From Enterobacteriaceae bacterium (GTDB lineage Bacteria; Pseudomonadota; Gammaproteobacteria; Enterobacterales; Enterobacteriaceae), in contig JAISKF010000036.1 of NCBI GenBank assembly GCA_031261005.1, positions 21,696 through 85,695 on the forward strand: a stretch of 64,000 bases of DNA, read 5' to 3'. The notes below the pieces were generated by a model, which ran no database searches, was not told where the DNA came from, and was given only the letters and a program-made list of their open reading frames with translations. A program made the position numbers and the translations under genes. Of this stretch, positions 1 to 9,959 are shown in pieces; position 1 is the first letter of the stretch, and each line of letters begins with the position of its first letter.

Positions 1-1
1 G

Positions 2-280
2 CTTGAAGCAGCGAAAAGACAAGGTATCCCTTTAGTAGTGAATCGTGTTGGCGGCATGTTCGGTATCTTCTTTACTGATTCTGACAGCGTGATCTGCTAT
101 CAAGATGTGGTGCAGTGTAATGTTGATCGTTTTAAAAAATTCTTCCATCTGATGCTGGAAGAGGGAGTGTATCTGGCACCGTCAGCATTTGAAGCGGGAT
201 TTATGTCACTGGCTCACTCTCCGGAAGACATTCAACGCACCGTTGATGCGGCTGAACGTTGTTTTGCTAAGTTAGTCTGA
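2..280 (+). CDS. hemL: glutamate-1-semialdehyde 2,1-aminomutase, C-terminal part
   Basis: This is the 3' end of hemL, cut by the left window edge; the frame is open from base 2. HemL is the PLP enzyme that converts glutamate-1-semialdehyde to 5-aminolevulinate in C5 heme synthesis. The visible 92 residues contain the family signatures [31 protein letters not shown] and the closing helix ending FAKLV, all close to the E. coli protein. The active-site lysine lies upstream of the window. The stop codon is followed after one base by a copy of the dispersed repeat described elsewhere. Confidence 0.93.
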   Translation, partial: LEAAKRQGIPLVVNRVGGMFGIFFTDSDSVICYQDVVQCNVDRFKKFFHLMLEEGVYLAPSAFEAGFMSLAHSPEDIQRTVDAAERCFAKLV

Positions 281-281
281 T

Positions 282-385
282 TTTCGGACAAGTAGTTATA
301 TTATTCCGATAAATTTCAAATAATTTTGTAATTTTTGTGTAGAGGCGGCGGATTGCCGCCTCTACAAATTATTATCAATCTATAA
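282..385 (+). repeat. dispersed palindromic repeat, short single-hairpin form
   Basis: Short copy of the intergenic repeat family. The left arm (TTCGGACAAGTAG, then CGATAAATTTCAAATAATT) is followed by one hairpin, GTAGAGGCGGC-GGATT-GCCGCCTCTAC, and the AAATTATTATCAAT right flank. Both hairpin strands carry the matching change GAG/CTC where other copies have GGG/CCC. It starts one base after the hemL stop. Confidence 0.85.
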
Positions 386-446
386 ATTGATTCATCAAAT
401 GGTGATAAACTCTCCACCAATAATCCCCTATCCTAATCAGTAATCT

Positions 447-1334
447 ATGAACAAAATCGGAACGTTGAGCGGTGTACTCGCCATTTTATTGTGGAGTACC
501 AGTGTTGCGTTAACGCGCAGCATCGCGGAAGTTCTGGGTCCTTTCGCGGCAGGGGCGGCTATCTATGGCACCAGCGGAATTATCGTTTTATGTATTACTG
601 GCATTCCTAAATTACGTGAGCAACGCGCCGTTTATCTATGGGGGTGCGGCGCGCTGTTTGTGTTTTATATGGTGTGCTTTTCCATCGCTATCGGTATGGC
701 GGCAAATCGTACTCAGACATTAGAGATCGGTCTCATTAACTATTTATGGCCCAGCCTAACGCTCGCATTTTCGCTTCCCGTGTTGAAAGTCAAAGCGCGC
801 TGGTGGTTATGGGTTGGCATTTTCTTAGCTTTTTTCGGTATCGTTTGGGTTGTTGGTGACGGTTCATTAGATCTCAGCCAATTTATTACTCATGCAGGGC
901 AAAATCCGCTGGCTTATTTGCTGGCACTTATCGGTGCTATTGCCTGGGCGCTGTATTCCAATTTGGTGAGAATTTTTTGTCAGGGGAAAGGCGTGTTACC
1001 GCTGTTTTTATTGGTGACATCTGCTTGTTTGTGGGTAATGACGGCGTTATTTTCCGAACTGCCGCATACGCTGCCACCGATTAGTACGTTCGTTGAATTA
1101 CTGTTAATGGGAACAACAAACGGTATCGCTTATGTCTGTTGGGATAAGGCGATGAAACAAGGCAATATTACGTTAGTCGCAGCACTCTCATATTTTACGC
1201 CGCTGTTTTCGATTCTGATCGCCAGTTTATGGCTTAGTACCACACCTAGCAGCGCTTTCTGGTCGGGCGTAGCATTGGTGATCATTGGCTCATTAATGTG
1301 CTGGTCTGCCAGCCGTAATAAAGTGAATAATTAA
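447..1334 (+). CDS. yddG: EamA/DMT-family exporter, YddG-like (aromatic amino acid efflux)
   Basis: A 295-residue inner-membrane protein of the drug/metabolite transporter superfamily with about ten hydrophobic segments in two EamA halves. It resembles E. coli YddG (293 aa), which exports aromatic amino acids: [11 protein letters not shown] at the N-terminus, INYLWPSLT near residue 95, SYFTPLFS and the end [10 protein letters not shown] occur at the same places. The ATG was chosen because the YddG N-terminus aligns from it; no strong ribosome binding site is visible. The stop overlaps the end of the convergent yacL by 4 bp. The precise substrate is inferred from the family. Confidence 0.78.
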   Translation: MNKIGTLSGVLAILLWSTSVALTRSIAEVLGPFAAGAAIYGTSGIIVLCITGIPKLREQRAVYLWGCGALFVFYMVCFSIAIGMAANRTQTLEIGLINYLWPSLTLAFSLPVLKVKARWWLWVGIFLAFFGIVWVVGDGSLDLSQFITHAGQNPLAYLLALIGAIAWALYSNLVRIFCQGKGVLPLFLLVTSACLWVMTALFSELPHTLPPISTFVELLLMGTTNGIAYVCWDKAMKQGNITLVAALSYFTPLFSILIASLWLSTTPSSAFWSGVALVIIGSLMCWSASRNKVNN

Positions 1335-1693
1335 CGTTCTGCTAAGAAACTGCGATAGCCCTGTAACACGTTAAGAAAATCTTCAACGCCACAGCAAGAA
1401 AGGCTTTCTTCATCGTAATAGAACATACCCTCTTCCATTTCGTCGCCGTCCAACTCTATTTGATTGGCGCGGATCATGACTTCCTCTTCGTCTAACAAGA
1501 TCGTGTATTCATGACCAATTTTCTGCCATTGACGCTCACTCCCGCGCACGTTTTGCACCGCCTGCTCCACTTCATCAAGCAGATTTAAATTGCCTTTTAC
1601 TTCTTCATTTAACCAGTGACCAACCGCCTCATGCCCCATAGACAATCGGGCAACAACTTGACCGGTAACGTCGAGCCTGAATTCATAATCCAT
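1331..1693 (-). CDS. yacL: YacL family protein (UPF0231)
   Basis: A 120-residue acidic cytoplasmic protein, the same length as E. coli YacL. Recognisable blocks are MDYEF at the start, [44 protein letters not shown] and [16 protein letters not shown]. The biochemical function is unknown. As in E. coli it lies next to acnB, here directly downstream of it on the same strand but with a terminator between the two. The ribosome binding site AGGAGAGG lies just before the ATG. Its 3' end overlaps yddG by 4 bp, convergent. Confidence 0.9.
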   Translation of the reverse strand: MDYEFRLDVTGQVVARLSMGHEAVGHWLNEEVKGNLNLLDEVEQAVQNVRGSERQWQKIGHEYTILLDEEEVMIRANQIELDGDEMEEGMFYYDEESLSCCGVEDFLNVLQGYRSFLAER

Positions 1694-1710
1694 AATCCTC
1701 TCCTGTAATT

Positions 1711-1759
1711 AACCTGAGTTTTAGATATTTACTACTTTCTTATCCAAATCTGAGGTTAA
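1711..1759. repeat. repeat-family remnant: two terminal tips joined
   Basis: About 49 bp consisting only of the left tip (TAACCTGAGTTTTAGATA) and the right flank and tip (TTTACTACTTTCTTATCC, then AAATCTGAGGTTA) of the dispersed repeat. The GC-rich core is missing. It sits just upstream of yacL and looks like an internal deletion derivative. Confidence 0.6.
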
Positions 1760-1826
1760 TGATGCTTTTTCTGTACATTATTTGATCTAATACTACTATA
1801 GATTTTGACATAGATTGCGCTATAAA

Positions 1827-1866
1827 TAAAAAACCACATCAACAAGTCTGCTGATGTGGTTTTTGA
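1827..1866 (-). terminator. rho-independent terminator of acnB
   Basis: Stem AACCACATCA/TGATGTGGTT flanked by an A-run on the left and a T-run on the right. Read on the minus strand it lies 20 bp after the acnB stop and ends in a U-tract. The symmetric tracts mean it could also act on plus-strand transcripts. Confidence 0.85.
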
Positions 1867-1885
1867 TAATAGCTAAAAAAGAAAA

Positions 1886-4486
1886 TTAGATAGCTGTCTG
1901 GAAGATCACGCCATCGGCTTTTTTAGTGTATTCATTCAACTGGTCGAAGTTGAGGTAGCGATAGGTATCGTTCGCAGTTTTATCCACTTCCGCCATATAA
2001 CCCAGATACTCTTCAACAGTTGGTAAACGCCCCAGCAACGCAGAAACCGCCGCCAGTTCAGCCGAAGCCAGATAGACATTTGCCCCTGTACCTAAGCGGT
2101 TCGGGAAGTTACGAGTAGAAGTAGAAACGACCGTTGCGCCCTCATTCACGCGAGCCTGATTCCCCATGCAGAGAGAACAACCTGGCATTTCGATTCGCGC
2201 ACCGCTGCCGCCAAAGATGCTGTAATAGCCCTCTTCGCTTAACTCTGCGGCGTCCATCTTGGTTGGCGGAGTGATCCACAAACGCGTTGGCAGTTTGCCT
2301 TTGAAGTTTTCCAGCAGTTTACCGGCAGCGCGGAAGTGACCAATATTGGTCATGCAGGAGCCAATAAATACTTCATCGATCTTGCTGCCTGCAACGTCAG
2401 ACAATAAACGCGCATCATCAGGATCATTCGGTGCACATAAAATCGGTTCTTTGATCTCGTTGAGATCAATCTCCAACACTGCGGCATACTCTGCATCAGG
2501 ATCAGCTTCAAGAAGCTGCGGATTCGCCAGCCATGCTTCCATATTTTCAATCCGGCGCTGAATAGTTCTGACATCACCATAACCTTCAGCGATCATCCAT
2601 TTCAACAGCACGATATTGGATCTCAGATACTCTTCGATCGGCGCTTTATTCAGCTTGATAGTACAAGCCGCAGCGGAACGTTCGGCGGACGCATCGGCAA
2701 GTTCAAAGGCTTGTTCGGCTTTCAGATCTGGCAAACCTTCAATTTCCAGAATCCGACCAGAGAAGATGTTTTTCTTACCCTGTTTTTCAACCGTCAGCAA
2801 ACCTTGCTTGATGCCGTAATAAGGAATGGCGTGAACTAAATCGCGCAAGGTAATACCCGGCTGCATTTTACCGCTAAAGCGCACCAGCACAGATTCCGGC
2901 ATATCTAACGGCATCACGCCCGTTGCTGCCGCAAACGCCACCAGCCCTGAGCCAGCAGGGAAAGAAATACCGATAGGGAAACGAGTATGAGAATCAGCGC
3001 CAGTCCCAACGGTATCCGGTAACAACATGCGATTAAGCCATGAGTGAATAATGCCATCACCCGGATTCAGAGAAACACCACCGCGATTCATTATAAAATC
3101 AGGTAATGAATGATGCAGTTGCACATCAACTGGTTTTGGATAAGGCGCAGTATGACAGAACGATTGCATCACTAAATCAGCGGAGAAACCCAGACATGCC
3201 AAGTCTTTCAGCTCATCGCGCGTCATACCGCCAGTGGTATCCTGCGACCCAACGGACGCCATTTTCGGCTCGCAATAATCACCGGGACGCACACCTTTCA
3301 CGCCGCAGGCTTTGCCGACAATTTTTTGTGCCAGCGTATAACCTTTTGCCGACGCTGCCGCTGTATGTGCTTGAATAAAAATATCACTTGGCGGTAAACC
3401 GAGTGACTCTCTGGCTTTCGAGGTCAAACCGCGACCAATAATTAGCGGAATACGCCCGCCCGCACGGACTTCATCTAACAGCACATCGGTTTTCAGCGCG
3501 AACGTTGCCAGCAGTTCATTGGTATCGTGACGGCGAACCTCACCTTTACGCGGATAAATATCAATCACATCACCGGTATTCAGTTTAGAAACATCAATAT
3601 CTTCAATCGGCAATGCACCGGCATCTTCCATCGTATTAAAGAAGATCGGCGCAATTTTGCCGCCTAACACCACTCCGCCGCTGCGTTTATTCGGCACATA
3701 CGGAATGTCGTTGCCCATAAACCATAATACGGAATTGGTTGCAGACTTACGTGATGAACCCGTACCCACAACATCACCGACATAAACCAGCGGGAAACCT
3801 TGCTGTTTCAGCTCTGCCAGTTTTTTTACCGGACCAACTTTGCCCGGCTGATCGGGAACAATGCCCTCACGCGCGATTTTCAGCATCGCCATCGCATGAA
3901 GAGGAATATCAGGACGCGACCACGCATCTGGCGCTGGAGATAAGTCATCGGTATTGGTTTCACCGCTGACTTTAAATACCGTCATCGTTAGCTTATCGGC
4001 TAACGCAGGACGAGACAGGAACCAATCAGCATTTGCCCATGACTGCATCACTTGCTGAGCATATTTATTGCCCTCTTTGGCTTTCGCTTCCACATCATAG
4101 AAGCTGTCAAACATCAGCAGCGTATGGGATAAGGCTTGTACGGCGATAGGAGCAAGACTTTCATTATCAAGCGCATCGATCAACGGTTGAATATTGTATC
4201 CGCCTTGCATCGTTCCCAATAATTCTAAGGCTCTAGCAGCAGTTAACAACGGCGAGGTAGCTTCACCAGTGACTAATGCGGCAAGAAAACCGGCTTTCAC
4301 ATAAGCCGCTTCATCAACGCCCGGCGGTACGCGATTAGTTAGCAGATCAAGGAGAAAATCCTCCTCTCCGGCTGGTGGATTTTTCAGTAGTGTCACTAAA
4401 CCAGCCATCTGTTCAGCATTTAATGGCTTTGGCACGACACCTTCGGCGCTGCGTTCAGCAACATGTTTACGGTATTCATCTAGCAC
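1886..4486 (-). CDS. acnB: bifunctional aconitate hydratase B / 2-methylisocitrate dehydratase
   Basis: An 866-residue [4Fe-4S] aconitase of the B type (E. coli 865 aa), the main TCA-cycle citrate/isocitrate isomerase, also able to act on 2-methylisocitrate. The N-terminal HEAT-like domain (about 1-160) precedes the swivel domain, as is typical of AcnB. Cluster ligands are visible as Cys711 in FIGSCMTN and Cys770/Cys773 in [18 protein letters not shown] is a conserved active-site block. It is monocistronic, with a clear terminator downstream. AcnB apo-protein is known to bind mRNA under iron or oxidative stress; that is family knowledge, not read here. Confidence 0.97.
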   Translation of the reverse strand: MLDEYRKHVAERSAEGVVPKPLNAEQMAGLVTLLKNPPAGEEDFLLDLLTNRVPPGVDEAAYVKAGFLAALVTGEATSPLLTAARALELLGTMQGGYNIQPLIDALDNESLAPIAVQALSHTLLMFDSFYDVEAKAKEGNKYAQQVMQSWANADWFLSRPALADKLTMTVFKVSGETNTDDLSPAPDAWSRPDIPLHAMAMLKIAREGIVPDQPGKVGPVKKLAELKQQGFPLVYVGDVVGTGSSRKSATNSVLWFMGNDIPYVPNKRSGGVVLGGKIAPIFFNTMEDAGALPIEDIDVSKLNTGDVIDIYPRKGEVRRHDTNELLATFALKTDVLLDEVRAGGRIPLIIGRGLTSKARESLGLPPSDIFIQAHTAAASAKGYTLAQKIVGKACGVKGVRPGDYCEPKMASVGSQDTTGGMTRDELKDLACLGFSADLVMQSFCHTAPYPKPVDVQLHHSLPDFIMNRGGVSLNPGDGIIHSWLNRMLLPDTVGTGADSHTRFPIGISFPAGSGLVAFAAATGVMPLDMPESVLVRFSGKMQPGITLRDLVHAIPYYGIKQGLLTVEKQGKKNIFSGRILEIEGLPDLKAEQAFELADASAERSAAACTIKLNKAPIEEYLRSNIVLLKWMIAEGYGDVRTIQRRIENMEAWLANPQLLEADPDAEYAAVLEIDLNEIKEPILCAPNDPDDARLLSDVAGSKIDEVFIGSCMTNIGHFRAAGKLLENFKGKLPTRLWITPPTKMDAAELSEEGYYSIFGGSGARIEMPGCSLCMGNQARVNEGATVVSTSTRNFPNRLGTGANVYLASAELAAVSALLGRLPTVEEYLGYMAEVDKTANDTYRYLNFDQLNEYTKKADGVIFQTAI

Positions 4487-4780
4487 GACGACTTCCCCCC
4501 ATTATCATTGTTATATAAGCTGCGAACATTATGATTCTAATGACCATAATTTTATTAATTCGCAATAAGTTAGCCTGAGAGTAACTTGCATCAGATCACT
4601 GATTTAACCTAGTGGCACACGGGAATTTTGCTAGTTCAATCACATTAAGTCTTATGAACTTTATGGTGTTTATGGCGATAATTAATGCGTTACACGACAT
4701 ATTGTAATCAAACTAAGTTAGCACTTCTTTTATTACATCTTGATTACATTTTTGCAATAAAAATAACATAGAAAGGTGAG
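4487..4780 (-). promoter_or_regulatory. acnB upstream region
   Basis: About 290 bp of AT-rich non-coding DNA between the acnB start and a repeat copy. It must contain the acnB promoter because nothing upstream runs into acnB. I see partial CRP/Fnr-like half sites (TTGCATCAGATCACTG, ATCACATTAAG) but no unambiguous operator or -35/-10 pair, so no specific site is called. Confidence 0.4.
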
Positions 4781-4950
4781 CTAACCCAAGTTCAGGTTTA
4801 TTAATCTGAACTTGGGATAAAGAAATGGCGAAAATAATAGATTAATAATTCATAGGAACGGCAATCTGTCGCCCGAATTAACAACGCCGTAGGTTCACGG
4901 GCGACAGGTTGTCGCCCCTACAAAAATCACATAATTAATTGAAATTATTC
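4781..4950 (-). repeat. dispersed palindromic repeat, inverted orientation, with terminator-like tip hairpin
   Basis: Nearly full copy in reverse orientation. The core is ACGGCAATCTGTCGCCCG, a spacer with AACAACGCCGTAGGTTCAC, then GGGCGACAGG-TTGTCGCCCC. Its outer edge forms a separate strong hairpin, CCCAAGTTCAG/CTGAACTTGGG (4785-4816). The inner edge abuts the hemW stop codon, so the element may help end hemW transcription. Confidence 0.85.
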
Positions 4951-6079
4951 ATAAAAACAACTCTAACAACGAATTAAGAAACAGTTTTCCTTTCTCCGTC
5001 ACCTGCCAGTATTCATCAGTTTCTATCAGATAACCATGCTCTAGCGCTGCGTCAATCTTAGCGCGGATAATGCTTTCATCTAAACCGGTAAAATTTTGAA
5101 AATCGGCGCGCGGCGCAGGTTCCAGCAGGCGGAAGCGGTTCATAAAGAATTCAAACGGACGATCGTCCATCGCGACTTCATTTTGTTGATCGAGATAATT
5201 TCCCGTCATATAACCGCGCGGGTGACGGGTTTTAACAGTACGCAAAATACGTCCGTCGGGAAAACTTAATTTCCCATGTGCGCCGCAGCCAATCCCTAAA
5301 TAATCACCAAAACGCCAATAATTGAGATTATGCTGGCACTGATAGCCTGCTTTGGCATACGCCGATGTTTCGTATTGCTGATAGCCTGCCGCACTGAGCA
5401 ATTGATGACCATGCTGGTAAATATCCCACAGCGCATCATCATCAGGTAATACCGGCGGACGCGAGCCAAACAGTGTATTAGGTTCAATAGTGAGTTGATA
5501 CCAGGAAAGATGCGGCGGATCGAGTTCAATCGCTTGCCGCAGATCGTCAAATGCCTGTTCTGGTGTTTGATCCGGCAGGCCGTGCATCAGATCAAGATTG
5601 AAACTGCGTAACCTTAGATTTTTGGCGAGTTGTGCGGCGCGTTTAGCTTCTTCGGCATCATGAATCCGCCCAAGTCGTTGTAATTTTGCCGGGCTAAAAC
5701 TCTGAACGCCAATAGAAATGCGATTAATCCCCGCTTGCTGATAAGCGCTAAAGCGTTCCGCTTCTACTGTGCCGGGATTGGCTTCCATCGTAATTTCCGC
5801 ATCACTATTGAGCGGCAATCTGACACGCACACCATTCATCAATTTCTGCATCGCGGCTGCACTTAACAAGCTAGGAGTACCGCCGCCAATAAAAATCGTA
5901 CTGATACTTCTGCCGCTGGTGAGTTGGACATCGTTGTCCAGATCCGCCAGCAAATGGTCTACATAATCGTTATCCGGCACATCACCTTTTAGTGCGTGGG
6001 AATTGAAATCACAATACGGGCATTTCTGCACGCACCACGGAATATGAATATAGAGGCTTAACGGCGGAAGATTAAGCAT
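4949..6079 (-). CDS. hemW: radical SAM heme chaperone HemW
   Basis: A 376-residue HemN-like radical SAM protein (E. coli HemW 378 aa). The cluster motif is Cys16-x3-Cys20-x2-Cys23 in [13 protein letters not shown]. The residue after the third cysteine pair is D-F rather than the CxC of true coproporphyrinogen dehydrogenase, which marks HemW, a heme-binding chaperone for respiratory enzymes. The GGGTPS motif and the C-terminal HemN domain are present. Its ATG overlaps the end of rdgB by 8 bp, so the two are translationally coupled in one operon, as in E. coli. Confidence 0.95.
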   Translation of the reverse strand: MLNLPPLSLYIHIPWCVQKCPYCDFNSHALKGDVPDNDYVDHLLADLDNDVQLTSGRSISTIFIGGGTPSLLSAAAMQKLMNGVRVRLPLNSDAEITMEANPGTVEAERFSAYQQAGINRISIGVQSFSPAKLQRLGRIHDAEEAKRAAQLAKNLRLRSFNLDLMHGLPDQTPEQAFDDLRQAIELDPPHLSWYQLTIEPNTLFGSRPPVLPDDDALWDIYQHGHQLLSAAGYQQYETSAYAKAGYQCQHNLNYWRFGDYLGIGCGAHGKLSFPDGRILRTVKTRHPRGYMTGNYLDQQNEVAMDDRPFEFFMNRFRLLEPAPRADFQNFTGLDESIIRAKIDAALEHGYLIETDEYWQVTEKGKLFLNSLLELFL

Positions 6080-6665
6080 TACGCAGTGAATCCAGCAGCA
6101 TATTTAACGCCTGACCGCGATGGGAAATCTTGCTTTTATGTTCACGGCTAAGTTCAGCCGATGTACAGCCTAATTCAGGAATATAGAAGACTGGATCATA
6201 GCCAAAACCGCCTTCGCCCACCGGAGCAAACAGCACTTCACCAGCCCAGCTTGCGTGGCAAACCAGCGGAATAGGATCGTTAGCATGACGCATATAAACC
6301 AGTACACAATGGAACTGCGCCTGACGCTGACTTTCCGGCACATCTTTTAATGTTTCCAGAAGTTTTTCCAGATTCTCTTTATCGCTGGCATCAACACCAG
6401 CATAACGCGCAGAGTAAATACCCGGCGCACCGCCCAGAATATCTACTGCGATACCGGAATCATCAGCAATTGCCGGTAATCCGGTAACTTGCGCCGCATG
6501 GCGCGCTTTTATAATGGCATTTTCAATAAAGGTTAATCCGGTTTCCTCTGCGGAATCGACACCAAGATCTGTCTGCGCGGTGACTTCAAACCCAAAATCA
6601 GCTAAAAGATTTGCCAGTTCACGAACCTTGCCGGAGTTTCCGGTTGCTAAAACGAGTTTCTGCAT
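6072..6665 (-). CDS. rdgB: XTP/dITP diphosphatase (house-cleaning NTPase)
   Basis: A 197-residue Ham1/RdgB pyrophosphatase that hydrolyses dITP, XTP and dXTP to keep deaminated purines out of DNA and RNA. Start chosen at [13 protein letters not shown], which matches the family and has AAGGGGA about 8 bp upstream; an upstream in-frame start (MRKGNIS) would add seven residues. Other motifs are [42 protein letters not shown] and SHRGQAL. It is first in the operon with hemW (8 bp overlap). Confidence 0.95.
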   Translation of the reverse strand: MQKLVLATGNSGKVRELANLLADFGFEVTAQTDLGVDSAEETGLTFIENAIIKARHAAQVTGLPAIADDSGIAVDILGGAPGIYSARYAGVDASDKENLEKLLETLKDVPESQRQAQFHCVLVYMRHANDPIPLVCHASWAGEVLFAPVGEGGFGYDPVFYIPELGCTSAELSREHKSKISHRGQALNMLLDSLRNA

Positions 6666-7004
6666 TGAAATATTCCCCTTTCTCACCTTTATTTCTGTTT
6701 ATATCTGTTACCGGATTCAAGCCCGTGCTTGCGTTTGATATATACCCAATAGCGCTCAAGATGCAGGGTATAGATAGCGGCGCTATAGCATAACTCAAAC
6801 CCTTACTGTGAATGAATAAAAATGGCAAAAGTGCCTATGTTCGCCTCTGGTTATTCAGATATTTAGAACAACTTTTATTATAATTTTAATTATCTTATTG
6901 TTTACACTAATGTTTTACTTATTAGTTAAATGTAAGAATAGCATTTATAGAATCAAACAAACTGTTACATCTGTGTTATTGTTTGGTTATTTAACGAACT
7001 AATA
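6666..7004. other. divergent rdgB/cdh intergenic region with a short extragenic repeat
   Basis: About 340 bp carrying the divergent promoters of rdgB and cdh. At 6739-6771 there is a short inverted segment, TATACCCAATAGC...GCAGGGTATA, of a type also seen at 19147 before mutY. The cdh-proximal half is very AT-rich with no recognisable operator. Confidence 0.5.
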
Positions 7005-7853
7005 ATGATCACTATTGAAAAAATAATGAGAAGTAATAAGAGTACACATCGATTTTTAAAATGGCTGCTAGGCATTATGATCGTTATTTTGGTTATTCTG
7101 TCTGGCTACTGGGCTTGGGTATTCAGTCATTCTGATGATCTGTGGAACATTATCAGCCAGCAGTGTATTTCCCAACAGCAATTGAATCAGATTCAGATAA
7201 TTCCTTGCTTAAACTCAGAATTATCGTCGGACGCCTCGCGAGGATTTGTCATTTTTAAAGATCGTAAAGGTCCGTTGCATTTTTTACTCATACCAACAGA
7301 AAGAATCAAAGGTGTGGAAGATAAACGTCTGCTTAATCCTGATACACCTGATTACTTTATGACGGCGTGGGATTACCGCTCTTATCTCTCCAAACAGTCA
7401 GGTAAACGCATTCCGCGCGATGTGGTTTCACTGGCAATCAATTCTGCCTGGGGGCGCAGTCAGGATCAGCTTCATATTCATGTTTCTTGCGTTAAACCGG
7501 AAATCAAAGCGCAGTTAGAAAGCCAGCTAGATAAGTTCAGTGAGAAATGGACGCCAGTACCATACGGTATCAATAATCATAACTATATTGCGCGAACATT
7601 GACTGAAGAACAATTCCAACAAATGAGTTTGATTCGCCGAGTCGCTGCCGAATTGCCTGATGCAGCTAAAAATATGGGAGAATATGGTATTGCGCTGGTG
7701 GCATATAACAAGAAAGATTTTAAAAATAAAACCAGCGTACCAATGTACTTGATGCTGGTAAATAAAGTCGATCTGCTGGGATTAAATTTAGGTTATGCCG
7801 AAGAGATACAAGATTATCAGTGTGATTTAGTGAAAACTTCGCAGATGTTATAA
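7005..7853 (+). CDS. cdh: CDP-diacylglycerol pyrophosphatase
   Basis: A 282-residue membrane-anchored hydrolase (E. coli Cdh 251 aa) that cleaves CDP-diacylglycerol to CMP and phosphatidate. One N-terminal transmembrane segment (about residues 19-41) is followed by a periplasmic HIT-like domain. Family blocks are GPLHFLLIPTERIKGVED, TPDYFMTAWDYRSY, VSLAINSAWGRSQDQLHIHVSC with the HxHxS catalytic motif, and AEEIQDYQCDL at the end. The true start may be the second ATG (MRSNKST, base 7026). It stands alone between divergent rdgB and convergent yggU. Confidence 0.88.
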   Translation: MITIEKIMRSNKSTHRFLKWLLGIMIVILVILSGYWAWVFSHSDDLWNIISQQCISQQQLNQIQIIPCLNSELSSDASRGFVIFKDRKGPLHFLLIPTERIKGVEDKRLLNPDTPDYFMTAWDYRSYLSKQSGKRIPRDVVSLAINSAWGRSQDQLHIHVSCVKPEIKAQLESQLDKFSEKWTPVPYGINNHNYIARTLTEEQFQQMSLIRRVAAELPDAAKNMGEYGIALVAYNKKDFKNKTSVPMYLMLVNKVDLLGLNLGYAEEIQDYQCDLVKTSQML

Positions 7854-7884
7854 CCTATTGCTATTGTTATGACTATAGCCATCG

Positions 7885-8172
7885 CTATAACAGGCTTTCT
7901 ATCTCTGCCGGAATTTGCTGCGGTTGATTAATTCTCACCTGCTTGTGTCTGCCTAGCTCGCCTTTTTCAACGACAACCATACTTTTGGCAACACGAAATT
8001 GTTTTGCCAAAAACTTCACCAGATGCGCGTTAGCCTGACCATCAACTGGCGGCGCGGTGATAGCGACTTTCAGCTCATCACCGTGTAGCCCGACAATCTG
8101 ATCACGACTGGCTTTGGGTTGAATATAAAGCCGGAGCACAATAGCGTCCGGCTGTTTCTCAACGGCACTCAT
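7885..8172 (-). CDS. yggU: YggU family protein (DUF167)
   Basis: A 95-residue small cytoplasmic protein, the usual size for YggU. Clear family segments are [47 protein letters not shown] and [11 protein letters not shown]. The function is unknown. Its ATG overlaps the yggT stop by one base (TAATG), so it is translationally coupled to yggT, the conserved arrangement in Enterobacterales. Confidence 0.93.
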   Translation of the reverse strand: MSAVEKQPDAIVLRLYIQPKASRDQIVGLHGDELKVAITAPPVDGQANAHLVKFLAKQFRVAKSMVVVEKGELGRHKQVRINQPQQIPAEIESLL

Positions 8173-8717
8173 TATAAAATTAGCGCCAGAATATCCGCTT
8201 TCAGATAATCCAATCCGTACAAGATCAAAATCAAAATCATCGGTGACAGATCAATCGCACCCATCGATGGCAGGATACGACGAATCGGCGATAACAGCGG
8301 TTCGGTAAGTTGCAGCAACAGTTGATCGACCGGATTACGTCCCTGACTGATCCAGCTCATCAGCGCGCGGATAATGATAAGCCAGAAGACTAATTTTCCG
8401 GCAGCAGTCAGTAATTCCAGCAGCGAAAGCGGCAGATAGACAGGGAAAAACAGCAGTACACCATTAATGATCCATAAACCAACAACATACTTCACCAGAA
8501 TCAAAACATAAGCCACCAGAACAGAAGCGGTATCCATTGAACCTAGCGACGGAATGATTCTTCGTAGCGGCGCTACCACCGGCTGGGTGATTTTCACGAC
8601 AAATTGCGAAAATGGATTATAAAAATCCGCTCTTGCCCATTGCATCCATACCCGCAGCAATAACACCGACACGTAAAGATCGAGCACGGTAACAATTAGA
8701 TAAGATAAAAAACTCAT
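8172..8717 (-). CDS. yggT: YggT family inner-membrane protein
   Basis: A 181-residue polytopic protein made of two YGGT repeats, each with a hydrophobic hairpin and an amphipathic [11 protein letters not shown] / [11 protein letters not shown] segment (around residues 50 and 140). The exact role is unsettled; family members are linked to osmotic tolerance and to membrane organisation. It is followed without a gap by yggU. The 169 bp upstream separate it from proC on the same strand, so proC-yggT-yggU could be one transcription unit, as in relatives. Confidence 0.93.
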   Translation of the reverse strand: MSFLSYLIVTVLDLYVSVLLLRVWMQWARADFYNPFSQFVVKITQPVVAPLRRIIPSLGSMDTASVLVAYVLILVKYVVGLWIINGVLLFFPVYLPLSLLELLTAAGKLVFWLIIIRALMSWISQGRNPVDQLLLQLTEPLLSPIRRILPSMGAIDLSPMILILILYGLDYLKADILALIL

Positions 8718-8886
8718 GTTTAACCTTTTAGTTGTATCTGATCTAGTTGTATCTGATCGCGGAAATCAGGCAAGCAGACGAAAATCAGAGAATTAATTGA
8801 TTGTTAATTGCCCGTTAGCATATAGCAAATCATGAAAAAAAGGCAATGAAGCAATAGAATCATTGCCAACGCGCTATTTTAAGATA

Positions 8887-9705
8887 TTAAAGCGACTTCT
8901 CCATCTCCGCCGCGCGCGTTATCGCTGCTTGCATTGCTGATGCAACAATCTGCGGCAACGCATTTTCATTAAATACACGCAATGCTTCGGCAGTAGTACC
9001 GCCTTTAGAAGTGACTTGCTGACGCAACGTGGCAATATCTAATTGCGGATTTGCCACCACCATTTGTGCCGCGCCTAATGCAGATTGCTGAACCAGCAAA
9101 CGCGCTTGTTCAGCATCAAAACCAAGACGCTCTGCTTCTTGCTGCATGGACTCCATAAACAGGAAGAAATAAGCAGGAGCGCTGCCAGCGACCGCAATAA
9201 TATCATTTATGCCGCTTTCCTGATCTACCCAGCAGACTTTCCCTACCGCTTGCATCAGTTGAGCAGTAAATTCGCGATCCTGTACGGAAACTTGCGGCGC
9301 AGCATATAAACCGCTCATACCCAAACCGATCAAAGCGGGCGTATTTGGCATAATGCGGATCAGCTCGACTTTTCCCAGCAATTGATAGAAACGCTCAACA
9401 CTCACACCCGCCGCGATAGACAAAATCAGCTTGCCGTTTAAATCCACTTGCTGTTGGATTGGAGTACAAACCTGCGCCATCATCTGCGGTTTTACTGCCA
9501 GCACGACCACATCAGCCTGACGCGCACTGGCGATATTGTCATTGCTACAATGAATCCCGTATTGGCTATGCAGCGGAGAATCCTGTTTCATTGACGGCGA
9601 TGAAGCAGTAATAAGCTGTGCCGGATAACCGCTTTTTACTAAACCAGTAATAATCGCTTTTGCCATATTACCGGCACCAATAAAGGCAATTTTACGCTGC
9701 TGCAT
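8887..9705 (-). CDS. proC: pyrroline-5-carboxylate reductase
   Basis: A 272-residue NAD(P)H-dependent enzyme for the last step of proline synthesis. The N-terminal Rossmann motif GAGNMAKAI (residues 10-18), VVLAVKPQ, the LIRIMPNTPA block, GSAPAYFF, and the C-terminal VTSKGGTTAEAL signature are intact. In E. coli proC lies elsewhere, but many gammaproteobacteria keep yggS-proC-yggT-yggU together, as here. A 250-bp stretch carrying a repeat and a partial repeat separates it from yggS upstream. Confidence 0.96.
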   Translation of the reverse strand: MQQRKIAFIGAGNMAKAIITGLVKSGYPAQLITASSPSMKQDSPLHSQYGIHCSNDNIASARQADVVVLAVKPQMMAQVCTPIQQQVDLNGKLILSIAAGVSVERFYQLLGKVELIRIMPNTPALIGLGMSGLYAAPQVSVQDREFTAQLMQAVGKVCWVDQESGINDIIAVAGSAPAYFFLFMESMQQEAERLGFDAEQARLLVQQSALGAAQMVVANPQLDIATLRQQVTSKGGTTAEALRVFNENALPQIVASAMQAAITRAAEMEKSL

Positions 9706-9734
9706 GATGTGTCTCGCTTTGTTTTTTATCTGTT

Positions 9735-9780
9735 TCTTAATTTCGGGCGGCAGATTGCCGCCCCTACGAATTAAATTGGA
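9735..9780. repeat. partial repeat copy (one core hairpin)
   Basis: Right-hand core hairpin and flank only: CGGGCGGCAGATTGCCGCCC followed by CTACGAATTA. It directly precedes a full copy in the proC-yggS spacer, so two insertions or a tandem duplication with deletion occurred here. Confidence 0.75.
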
Positions 9781-9790
9781 TCTTAGATTA

Positions 9791-9955
9791 ATTAACCTGA
9801 ACTTCAGATAAGAAGTTATATTTTTACGATAAATTTCAAATAACTATATTATTCTCACGTAGGGGCGGCAACCTGCCGCCCGCCAAACCATCGCGTTGTT
9901 AATTCGGGCAGCAGGTTGCCGCCCTACGAATTATTTTTCTTATCCAAACCAAAGA
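9791..9955 (+). repeat. dispersed palindromic repeat, nearly full copy
   Basis: Left tip TTAACCTGAACTTCAGATAAG, the ACGATAAATTTCAAATAA segment, the two core hairpins GTAGGGGCGGCAACCTGCCGCCCG and CGGGCAGCAGGTTGCCGCCC-TACG, and a shortened right end, CTTATCCAAACC. It ends about 5 bp from the yggS stop codon. Confidence 0.9.
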
Positions 9956-9959
9956 TCAA

